A DNA stretch of 64,000 nucleotides from contig JADIYP010000006.1 in NCBI GenBank assembly GCA_016705235.1, positions 620,001 to 684,000 of the forward strand, read 5' to 3'. The translations under genes were made by a program, and so were the position numbers. How positions within the stretch are numbered: the first letter of the stretch is position 1; each line of letters starts with the position of its first letter. The DNA comes from Candidatus Leptovillus affinis (lineage in GTDB: Bacteria > Chloroflexota > Anaerolineae > Promineifilales > Promineifilaceae). The notes under the pieces are model-generated. The model did not search any database and was not told the origin of the DNA. It worked only from the letters and a program-made list of their open reading frames with translations. Positions 24,476 through 33,000 of this stretch are shown one piece after another.

Positions 24476-26437
24476 TCAAGGTTCGGCGGTGAACTGGGCA
24501 GCAGTGTGCCAGAGTTGGCGGCCCCAGTTAGCCTCGCCGGAAACAATCACCGCCCAGGAATTATCGCCATAACTCACTGTGGTTACGTCGTTGTCGTTTG
24601 CCCACTGCGTTTGCATAAAAACCAGGGGCGATTCAGAGGCTCGCGACCAATTCTGCTGCCCCAAATTGCTGTCTTCGGACATGACCACAGCCCATGCACC
24701 CGCCCCATATGCCAGACTGGTAACGTCATACCCTTTGGCCCACTGCGCCTGGATATAGGCCTGCGGCGATTCGCTGGCCAACGACCACAACTGTCGCCCC
24801 AGGGCGCTGTCTTCAGACATGACCACCGCCCACGCGCCGTCGCCATAAGCCAGACTGGTCACATCGTATCCATTGGTCCATTGTGTTTCGATGTAGGCTT
24901 TGGGCGATTCAGACGACAGGCTCCACAACTGCCGCCCTAACCCGGCGTCCTCGGAAAATATGACCACCCAATGTCCGTCACCATAGGCCAGTTCGGTTAC
25001 TTCCCACCCACGGTTCCAATTTTTTTCGATTTCGGCCAGCGGCGATTCAGAGGAGATGTACCAGCTCTGACGGCCGTATCCAACCCCATCAGACATCACC
25101 ACGCCCCAGCGCCCCGGCTCATACGCCAGACTCGTCACGTCGTAACCATCCAGCCACATCGCCTGAATATAATTGCCCAAAATAGCAGACGGATCGCCTT
25201 CTGTTGGCAAAACACCCCCCTCGCCGGCCGTCATTCCCCCATCATCAGGGCTGCGCGTTAACGCCCAGACGGCGACGAGGCCCAAAATGAGCAGCCCCGC
25301 CGCGCCGACCCAAAGCCAGGGCGACATGCGCTGCTGTTTAGCAGGCGGCGGGTCAGGCTCGCCAAACAGCGGTTCGGCCATGTAGGTTGGAGCCAGCGGG
25401 CTGCGCCGCTGGTCGATTGGTTTCGCTTCGCCTGCCGCCGGTGTGGGTGGGGCGTCGATGACGGCTGAAGCGGGTGACGGTGGAGGAACGGCCGTTTCCT
25501 CCGCCACCGCTGCCGCCCATTCCTCTGGCTCCTCAGCCAGAACCGTGGCCAGCGACTCGGCGGGCGCAGGAGCCTTGGGCGGCGTAACGCGCGTCGCCAC
25601 ACTCGGCGGCAGCCCCGTTTCCGGCCGAACAAGCGATTCCACCACGGCCGCCAGACGAGCGGCCGTGCTGTACCGATCGTCACGGTCTTTGGCCATGGCC
25701 TGGGCGATCACCGCCTCGCATTGCGGCGGCAAATCCTGGCGAAATTCCAACACATGCGGCACCGGCGTCAGCACATGGGCCATCAACTGTTGCACGGGCG
25801 TGTCGGCTTTGAAGGGCATTTCGCCGGTGAGCATCTGGAACAAGATAACTCCGAGCGTATAGATGTCGGAACGGCCGTCTAACGCCTGCCCGCCCTGCAC
25901 TTGCTCCGGACTCATATAAGCCGGTGTCCCGACAATCGCATCCCCCGTCAATGTGGCCATTGATTCCGCCAGTTTGGCGATGCCAAAATCAGACAAAAAA
26001 GCGTTTTCCTGGTTATCAAATAAGATATTACTTGGCTTCAGGTCGCGGTGGATGACGCCCTGACTATGAGAATAATCTAACGCATCGGCCAGACGCTTTA
26101 AAATCGGGGCGATGGTAGGCAGCGGCATAGCCCCGTTGTCCAGCCGATCGGCTAACGAACCGGCAGGCATGTAGCGCATCACCAAATATGGCTGCCCCTG
26201 ATGCTCGCCAAAATCATACACCGGCACGATGGCATCATGTTCCAACCGGGCAATAGTTCGCGCTTCCCGATGGAACCGTTCATGGAAAATGGGATCATGC
26301 AAGAACTGCCGTGGCAGCACCTTGATCGCTACCTGCCGGTCAAATCGGGGATCGTGGGCCAGATACACGCTGGCCATGCCCCCCTTGCCCAACAACCGCT
26401 GAATTTCGTAGCGGCCAAAAATGCGTGATTCGGTCAT
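24476..26437 (-). CDS. Membrane Ser/Thr kinase with five 46-residue ectodomain repeats
   Basis: 653 residues from ATG 26437, preceded by AAGGGGGG; the frame is open further upstream but overlaps the phosphatase gene. Kinase domain 10-270: GKGGMASVY, Lys39 (VAIK), HRDLKPSN with Asp132, DFG at 150-152, TPAYMSPEQ, so active. A Pro/Ala-rich stretch (280-370) leads to one membrane helix (373-394). The exported part (421-653) is five tandem repeats of about 46 residues with the consensus W..GYDVTSLAYGDGAWAVVMS, then LGRQLWSL.SESP.AYI. The pattern resembles the C-terminal DUF7477 repeats of plant CK1-like kinases. It starts 22 nt after the PP2C gene, so kinase and phosphatase are co-expressed. Confidence 0.93.
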   Translation of the reverse strand: MTESRIFGRYEIQRLLGKGGMASVYLAHDPRFDRQVAIKVLPRQFLHDPIFHERFHREARTIARLEHDAIVPVYDFGEHQGQPYLVMRYMPAGSLADRLDNGAMPLPTIAPILKRLADALDYSHSQGVIHRDLKPSNILFDNQENAFLSDFGIAKLAESMATLTGDAIVGTPAYMSPEQVQGGQALDGRSDIYTLGVILFQMLTGEMPFKADTPVQQLMAHVLTPVPHVLEFRQDLPPQCEAVIAQAMAKDRDDRYSTAARLAAVVESLVRPETGLPPSVATRVTPPKAPAPAESLATVLAEEPEEWAAAVAEETAVPPPSPASAVIDAPPTPAAGEAKPIDQRRSPLAPTYMAEPLFGEPDPPPAKQQRMSPWLWVGAAGLLILGLVAVWALTRSPDDGGMTAGEGGVLPTEGDPSAILGNYIQAMWLDGYDVTSLAYEPGRWGVVMSDGVGYGRQSWYISSESPLAEIEKNWNRGWEVTELAYGDGHWVVIFSEDAGLGRQLWSLSSESPKAYIETQWTNGYDVTSLAYGDGAWAVVMSEDSALGRQLWSLASESPQAYIQAQWAKGYDVTSLAYGAGAWAVVMSEDSNLGQQNWSRASESPLVFMQTQWANDNDVTTVSYGDNSWAVIVSGEANWGRQLWHTAAQFTAEP

Positions 26438-26459
26438 CGCGCCTATCCCCCCTTGCCAA

Positions 26460-27878
26460 TCAGGGCGTAACGCAGGTTTCGCCCGGCTCCAACCGCTTGA
26501 TCTGATTGAGAAATACCCAGCCAATAATTTCTGCATCGGCCTGGGACTGCACCTGAATAAAATCGCTGAAATTGCTGCAATCGCCAGGAATGGGCAGGCT
26601 GCGCGAACCGTCGCCCACCAAAAAAATAAGGTCGCCGGTGATAAAGGTGTTTTTCGACACGGCCGTTTGGCAGCCGCCAGGGGCCATCGCTGCATCCGGC
26701 CACACAAACACCTGCCCAGGGGTCACAATGCACGCTTGCGGCAGGGGCGGCAGGGATGTTTCCGTTGGCGGCCCGGCCGTTGGCGGCTCGGCGGTTGCCG
26801 GTTCGGCGACCGCTTCCAGGGTGGGTTGCGGGGTGGCGGTGGGCGTTTGTGTGGGCGGCAGGGTGGCGGTAGGCTGCGGCGGCTCGGTAGCCACGGCCGT
26901 TGCCAAATCCGTAGCGGCGCCTGGAGCAGTTACCGGCGCTGCCGCTGTTGAAACGGCCGTACCCGGACCACCATTGTCCGGCGGCCGCGACGCCTGCCAT
27001 ATCCCCAACAGCACCGCCACAACCACGACCACCACCACCGTAATGACGACAGGCAGCCACAACGGGACCGATTGTCCGCCGCGCGCCGGTTTTGCCGATA
27101 CCACGGCCGAATTCGCCAGGGAAGATTTAATCACGACGGCCGTGATGTTATCGCTGGCCTGAGCTTCAATGGCCGCATCCACCAGGGCGCGTGCGGCCGT
27201 CTGCGCCGATTCTTGAACCGTCAGGTCATACATTTTTTCCGGCGGCACAGCATCATACAGACCATCCGAACACAGCAGCAGTGTCGCGCCGCGGGCAAAC
27301 GGCTGCGGCTGCGTGAGGTGCACATTCACGTCCTGACGATTGCCCAAAGCCTGAGTCACCACGTTGCGAAACTCATGCTTTTCGGCCATCTCCAGGGAAA
27401 TGATGCCGGCGTCAACCTGGTTTTGCACCCAGGTATCGTCGCGGGTCAATGGCCGCAGTTTGCGCCCTTCCACCAGATAGGCGCGGGCGTCGCCCACATG
27501 GGCAATCCAGACAACCTCATTTTCCACGACGGCCGCAACCACCGTGGAACCCATCCTGGCGTCCCGGCTCTTGGCGTCATCAAAAACGGCCTGATTGGCC
27601 TGCGTCACGGCTTCTACCAGGGCTTCGGCCACGGACCGCCCATGCTGCCGCTGACGATAGAACACATCAGACAGCACGGCCGTCACCATTCGCGCCGCTT
27701 CCGCGCCATGTTCTTGCCCGCCAACGCCATCGGCGACCACATACAGCGCGCCCAATTCTGTCGGCGCAGCGCGATCCGGAACCCAAAGCGCATCCTGATT
27801 GCCCTGGCGCGTCGGCCCTTGATCGGTCACGGCCCCAACCAGGCGGGGATCATAGTTTTTGTCAGCTTGTATAGCCAT
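26460..27878 (-). CDS. Membrane-anchored PP2C-type Ser/Thr phosphatase with a small ectodomain
   Basis: 472 residues. PP2C domain at 10-245 with all metal-binding motifs: GPTRQGNQDA, VADGVGG, GSTVVAAVV, HVGDARAYL, CSDGLYD, ASDNITAVV. A membrane helix follows (about 270-293, many Val), then a Thr/Pro/Ala-rich linker, then about 95 exported residues with four Cys (ACIVTPG, GGCQTAV, GDCSNFS, TCVTP) and an SH3-like stretch IQVQSQADAEIIGWVFL. Bacterial PrpC/Stp phosphatases are usually soluble or simply anchored; an exported C-terminal domain is unusual and suggests a ligand-controlled phosphatase. It should reverse the work of the two neighbouring kinases. No clear ribosome site. Confidence 0.92.
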   Translation of the reverse strand: MAIQADKNYDPRLVGAVTDQGPTRQGNQDALWVPDRAAPTELGALYVVADGVGGQEHGAEAARMVTAVLSDVFYRQRQHGRSVAEALVEAVTQANQAVFDDAKSRDARMGSTVVAAVVENEVVWIAHVGDARAYLVEGRKLRPLTRDDTWVQNQVDAGIISLEMAEKHEFRNVVTQALGNRQDVNVHLTQPQPFARGATLLLCSDGLYDAVPPEKMYDLTVQESAQTAARALVDAAIEAQASDNITAVVIKSSLANSAVVSAKPARGGQSVPLWLPVVITVVVVVVVAVLLGIWQASRPPDNGGPGTAVSTAAAPVTAPGAATDLATAVATEPPQPTATLPPTQTPTATPQPTLEAVAEPATAEPPTAGPPTETSLPPLPQACIVTPGQVFVWPDAAMAPGGCQTAVSKNTFITGDLIFLVGDGSRSLPIPGDCSNFSDFIQVQSQADAEIIGWVFLNQIKRLEPGETCVTP

Positions 27879-28005
27879 ATGTTTTTTTGACGTGATTTTT
27901 TCTCATGGAACCAAAGGCCGCGTTTGTGGGCAACTTTGGCGCCACCGATGGGTACGCTTGCAGCGATTGGCCCAAACCGGCCAGATTTTTCCCGTGCAAA
28001 TCCAC

Positions 28006-29088
28006 CTATTCCGCAGCCACAACCATCATATGAAGGACAACACGGCCAAGCCGCACTTGCACAGCATCGGCCAGATCGACTGTGCTGATGCGCTGCCAAC
28101 TGTACGTGGTTTCCTCCTTCACATAGACGCCGTTGGTGCTTTGCAGATCATGCAAGGTGAAACGGCCGTCTTCCCACACCACCCGCGCATGGCGGCCAGA
28201 AACAGACGGGTCTGTCAGGACAATGTCGTTGGATGAATGCCGTCCAATCTGCGTCACGCCAAACAGGCGGAATTGGGACCCCGCTTGTTCGCCTTCACGG
28301 ATGATCAGCCAGGCCAGCACGGCTGGCTGATCGCTCAAAATTTCGGTTTTGTCGACGGCCGTGTACGGTTCGTCGGTCGTGGTCGACGTGTCACCTATCA
28401 CCGTTGAGGGCGCTGTCGCCACTTTGTCTGCGCCTTGGGAGGCGGCTGGTAATGGATAGGAGTCCGGGTCAGACGGCCGTGTATCCCGCTCAGATTGGCC
28501 GACAAAGGGCGCAGGGTTGTCGAGTATCGTTGGCTGCGCCGGCAGACGGCCGTCGCCGGCCCTGGCCGTATATGGCTGTGGCGGAAATGGAGGCGTACCG
28601 GGGATAAAGGACACGGCCGTTTCCCGCCGCGAAAGCACAATCGACAACCCGCCGCCTAAAATAATGCCCGCCAACCCCGCCAGGGTCAGCCACATAGCCG
28701 GCTCGTAGGAAATGGCGACCAGCTCGCCAGGCTGCGCGGGAATAACCAACCAGCGCCAAACCAGCACCAACACCCCTAAAACAGCCGCCGCCACCGTGCC
28801 CGCGCCGGTGTACACTTCCCACTCCCTTTTCACAAACGCCAAAATCACCCACAGCAGGGTAATGAGAGCAACCAGGGGAACCAGAAACAAAGCTGGATCG
28901 CCGGGAAGGCCGCCCAGAGGCGACAGAGCCTCTGAGCCAACAAGGGTCGAAACGGGCACACCGGCCGCCAAATCATACCCGCTAAACTGACCCAACGGTT
29001 GACCATTACACGAAACCGTTACCCAGGGCAAGAAAAAAAAGAGCAAAACCAACACCGCCGCAGGGCCAGATATGTAATTTCCGCGCAT
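28006..29088 (-). CDS. Membrane protein with C-terminal FHA domain
   Basis: 360 residues from ATG 29088 (GGAGG 5 nt upstream; a TTG at 29100 would include the ribosome site). About four membrane segments in the first 155 residues (AAVLVLLFFFLPWVTVSC, FLVPLVALITLLWVILAF, AAAVLGVLVLVWRWLVI, WLTLAGLAGIILGGGLSIVL), a disordered Pro/Thr-rich linker, then an FHA domain at about 265-355: FGVTQIGRHSSNDIVL, PSVSGRHARV, LHDLQSTNGVYV. FHA domains bind phosphothreonine, so this is a likely docking site at the membrane for proteins phosphorylated by the kinases encoded downstream. Confidence 0.9.
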   Translation of the reverse strand: MRGNYISGPAAVLVLLFFFLPWVTVSCNGQPLGQFSGYDLAAGVPVSTLVGSEALSPLGGLPGDPALFLVPLVALITLLWVILAFVKREWEVYTGAGTVAAAVLGVLVLVWRWLVIPAQPGELVAISYEPAMWLTLAGLAGIILGGGLSIVLSRRETAVSFIPGTPPFPPQPYTARAGDGRLPAQPTILDNPAPFVGQSERDTRPSDPDSYPLPAASQGADKVATAPSTVIGDTSTTTDEPYTAVDKTEILSDQPAVLAWLIIREGEQAGSQFRLFGVTQIGRHSSNDIVLTDPSVSGRHARVVWEDGRFTLHDLQSTNGVYVKEETTYSWQRISTVDLADAVQVRLGRVVLHMMVVAAE

Positions 29089-29108
29089 CGATGCCTCCAA
29101 AGCCCCAT

Positions 29109-29417
29109 TTAAGACGCAAGTACCTGTACCTGGGCGGCTGCGTCCTCTTCCGCCAGTTCAAACATTTCACTTAAGCGTCGGCTGACCACAAACGCTTCAT
29201 CCAACGCTACAGCCAGTCGGCGCACGGCGGGCAGCACATCATAATCCATCTCCAGGTAAAAAGCGCGCGCGGCCGTGCCCAACCAACCATCCGTTTGCAG
29301 GTTGTCTACGCGCCGCTGAAGCTGCGCCAGCAGGTGATAAATTTCATCGGCCTGATGCCGAAATTTTGCGGCTGCGTCTTCGAGAACTTCGTAATCTACT
29401 TCGATATCTACGGCCAT
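29109..29417 (-). CDS. WXG100-family protein
   Basis: 102 residues, two predicted helices joined by a turn with the WxG motif (DGWLGTAARAFYLEM, near residues 44-58). It starts VDIEVDYEVLEDAAAKFRHQADEI, like EsxA-type proteins, which form helical-hairpin dimers exported by type VII systems. The position inside the EssC operon supports this. It ends without a long tail; no clear YxxxD/E export signal is visible. The short C-terminal stretch is Ala/Gln-rich. Confidence 0.88.
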   Translation of the reverse strand: MAVDIEVDYEVLEDAAAKFRHQADEIYHLLAQLQRRVDNLQTDGWLGTAARAFYLEMDYDVLPAVRRLAVALDEAFVVSRRLSEMFELAEEDAAAQVQVLAS

Positions 29418-29464
29418 TTTTTGCCTTTTGCGGTTCTTTGGATAATGTCACACGCTCCCTTTTG

Positions 29465-30076
29465 TTAGGTCAGGTTAAAAACCAGGGTAATGCCGCTGCC
29501 GCCCAGCGAAAGACGGCTGCCGGATTGCAACGGCCGTTTCCCCAGCACCTGCCCGCCATCCACATACGTCGGGTTGTGCGGCGACAGGCTCTCCAAAAAA
29601 TAGTGTCCGTCTCGTTCTGTGATTTGGGCATGACGGCGCGAGACGCGGCGGCTGTTGGCAAAGCCAGAAACGTCGACCGCCAGCAAGCGGTTCAAGGCCG
29701 GGTCGGTGTGCGGCCGGCCAATCACCGCCGGCTGCCAGTCGATGGAAAATATCTTGCCCGATTGCTCATCACGCAAGACGGCCGTGCGACTGCCGGTAAT
29801 CACCAGCCTGCCCGGCGCGCGCGAAGTCTGCGCCCAGCCAAAAACCAGTTCATCCTGGTCTGTCACGCCCTGTTCCACCAGTGACAATGCCGGGTCGAGC
29901 AGTTTGTTGCCATCCTTTAAATAAAGCGCGTATGCCTCCAGCGTGCCTTTTTCCAGGCCGCTAAATTCGCGCAGCACCTCATCAACCAGACCACGCACCG
30001 ACAGGCCGCGCAGCACCTGGGCGCGCTGCCCGGCTTCGTCAAACACATCAATCGTCACTTCCAGATAGTCACTCAT
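29465..30076 (-). CDS. Ubiquitin-like (EsaB/YukD-type) domain fused to an FHA domain
   Basis: 203 residues. Residues 1-80 (DYLEVTIDVFDEAGQRAQVLRGLSVRGLVDEVL...LEAYALYLKDGNKLLDPALSLVEQGVTDQDEL) have the order and hydrophobic pattern of the small ubiquitin-like proteins of type VII systems. Residues 105-203 form an FHA domain: AVIGRPHTDPALNRL, SRRVSRRHAQI, SPHNPTYVDGGQVL. In Firmicutes EsaB/YukD stands alone and FHA domains are on EssC; here they are combined and EssC has none. The gene starts 13 nt after the EssC-type gene. FHA assignment is firm, the ubiquitin-like call is good but not certain. Confidence 0.82.
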   Translation of the reverse strand: MSDYLEVTIDVFDEAGQRAQVLRGLSVRGLVDEVLREFSGLEKGTLEAYALYLKDGNKLLDPALSLVEQGVTDQDELVFGWAQTSRAPGRLVITGSRTAVLRDEQSGKIFSIDWQPAVIGRPHTDPALNRLLAVDVSGFANSRRVSRRHAQITERDGHYFLESLSPHNPTYVDGGQVLGKRPLQSGSRLSLGGSGITLVFNLT

Positions 30077-30089
30077 GGCGTTGTCCCTT

Positions 30090-33000
30090 TCACGCCCCTG
30101 CCGGTTCTTCTGGCAGGGTGATAATCTTCATTTCTACGGCCATGTTCAACACGTCTACATCGCTCAACATGTTCAGAAGCGCGTCGTTCATGGCGCGTTT
30201 GGTTTTTAGCTCCTGGCGGACGAAGGCGATGTCGACATTATCGGGCACGGCCGTGCGCACCACCGAGCGTTCCGGGCGGGCGGCAAGGGTTGTACGGGTG
30301 GGAGTCGGCCGAGAAACGGCCGTGCCATCCGCCGCCCCCTGGTTGATTGGTTTGTCTGCGGCTGGCGGGGCCGCCTGCGCTGCTTGTGGCGCAGTCCACT
30401 GGTTTTTCTGCCGCGGATACCGGTCACAAATTACCTCCACCCAGTGATCCAGCGCGCTCTCAATGTGCTCGTCATCGTCATACGGCGTGCCGATTTGCAG
30501 CATGGTTGTCCGGCCAGAGCGCACCAGGAAGCCACGTCCTAACGGCAGTTCTGCCTGGGCCATGCCGCGCGGCACTTTGCCGTTGAGAACTTGCACGGTG
30601 TCGGCCGTTTGCAAGGCCAGCCCATAACGCGGCACAGAAAGCTGCTTGCGCAAATCTTCCGGCGCGCGGGCAATGGCCGGCGAACCGGCGGCGATGATGT
30701 GCAGGCCGGCCGTGCCATATTCGCGGGCCAGCGTGCCCAGGATGGGCAGCACCTTACGCTGCTGCCCCGCATCTTCACTGAAGCTGTCGTAGTTGTCGAT
30801 GAGGATGAAAATCGGCCGTTTCCGTTCGGCGGCCAATGTTTTGCATTCGGCATCCAGGTTGGCGATGAAGGTTTCTAACTGCTCGCTGCTTGTCAGCACG
30901 TCGGCTACGTGCGGCAGCTCGCCCAAGGTTCGCCGCCCGCCATACTTGAAGAATTTTTGCTGGAAATCTACCAGAACGAGAAGTACCTCATCGGGCGTGT
31001 AGGTGTGGGCCAAAGACAACGCCAGGCTGCGCAATGTGGTAGTTTTGCCGGAGCTGGGCGGGCCAATAACCAGGCTGTGCGGTCCCTGTCCCGGCATATC
31101 GAACAGCCAGGGTTCCAGCGTGAGATCGTCGATGCCCAGGATGGGCTGGATGCGACGGCGGGCTGCCGCCGGGCGCGGCAATGGATCGGGCAGGAGGCTT
31201 TTGAGCAAAACGCGGTTGGCGAGGGTATTGATGGGCGACGGCCGTTTCTCCTTTGGTATATCGCGGCCAAACTCCTGCATCGCCTGCACCAGAATGGACA
31301 ACTTTTGCGTCTCGTCCAATTCTTGCCCATCGCCCGGCAAGCCAACCGGCAGCGCCGTCTGGAATTCCAGCGCCCGCCGCTCGTGTTTGATAAACCCGCG
31401 ACCGGCGATGTCGTCGATGACCCGCGCGCCGCGCCCGACAATGCCGGAATACTCGGTAGGATCGGACAGCTTCAGGGCCATGCGTTCGGTAAACAAGGTG
31501 TACAGCTTGCCGCCCAACGAACCGGGCAGTTCGGCTGAGGTGGCAAAATGGATGCCGTAGGCGCGCGATTCGCGCACCAGGGAAATGAGCAGCGGCATCA
31601 GGTCTTCAAAACTTTCGCGGAATTCGGCGAAGTTGTCGATGATGATGAGCATGGCGGGGATAACGGCCGTTGGGTTGGCGCTGTTATACCGGTACAAATC
31701 GTCCGCATCGGCGTCGCTGAGAACCGTCTTGCGCCGGTTCAATTCCTGATCCAGGCGGCGCAGCAGGCGCGTGACCTTCTCCTCTTCGTCCGGGGTGATA
31801 ATTTCGCCAACGTGGGGCAGATCGCGCAGGACGTTCATTTGCCGCCCGCCAAAATCGAGAATGTAGACGTGCAGTTCGGTTGGCGAATGGGTCGCCGCCA
31901 GAGTGGCGACCAGCGTGCGCAGAAATGTGGTCTTGCCCCAGCCCGACGCGCCAAAAATGACGGCGTGGCCGCGCCGGAAATCAACCACCAGGGGCAGCTG
32001 CTCCGAGTTGTAGGGATTGTCGATGAGGCCTACGACGGCGCGCATGGCCCGCTCGGCCCAATCAATGCCAAACCAGGCGTTTTCGTCGTTCATCCAGAGG
32101 GAAACGGCCGTATTCAGCGGCACAGGCGGCAAGGCGTCTTCGTCGGGGGTGGTGGCGGGAACGGCCGTGGCTGCGCCCACGCCAGGAAGCTGCATTAATT
32201 TCAAGCCCTGCGGGTTGATATAGGTGGCATCCACGGGCGTTTGCAGCGACATATTGGCGGGCAAAAAATCGGGCCAGGGCGTGCGCTGTGGCAGCGAATG
32301 CTCCTTCGCCATTTCGTCCATCAGGTCGACCATCATCTCAAACACTTTGGGGAATTCTTCTTCGCTTTCCTCAGCGGCCCGTTTTTTGCGGTCAGGCCAT
32401 TTCACGTTTGGCTTCTTCTTCTCGCGCCCGCCGCGATACTCTGAACCGGTCCAGGCGACCTGGATCATTTCGATGTTTTCGTTGCCCACTTGCAGATAAC
32501 CGCGCCCCGGAATGCCCGTAGGCAAATAGGCGGCGTCGGGGCGGCGCAGCACTTCGCCGCTCTCTTCGCGGGTTTCCACGCGCAGGGCAATGCGGAATTT
32601 GATGTTGGCGCGCATCTGGTCGGTGACGCCCGTGGGGCGCTGCGCTGCCAAAATGAGCGTGACGCCCAGCGCCCGACCCAGGCGGGTGATGCTGTTCAAC
32701 TGGGCTTTGTATTCCGGATTCTCGGCGATCATTTCGGCGAATTCGTCGATGAAGACGAACAGGTGCGGATATGGCGAGGTGTGGAATTCTTTATCTTTGA
32801 CGACGATGGCACGGCCGTATGGCGGCACATGCAATTTCTGCTGGCGATAATGGACGATATGTTTGGAATCGGTCGCCACGTTGATGGCCTGCCGCCGGTT
32901 CAATTCGGCCGTGATGGCCGCAAACATGCGCTCCACCGCCGAACCGCGCAGATTGGTGACAATATCCACACAATGCGGCAAGTTGCGGAACGGTTCAAAA

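Noticed and set aside
26438..26707. N-terminal extension of the repeat-kinase frame upstream of 26437
   Set aside because: It overlaps the 3-prime end of the phosphatase gene, is Arg/Cys-rich shadow sequence, and the start at 26437 has a good ribosome site and kinase-like beginning.
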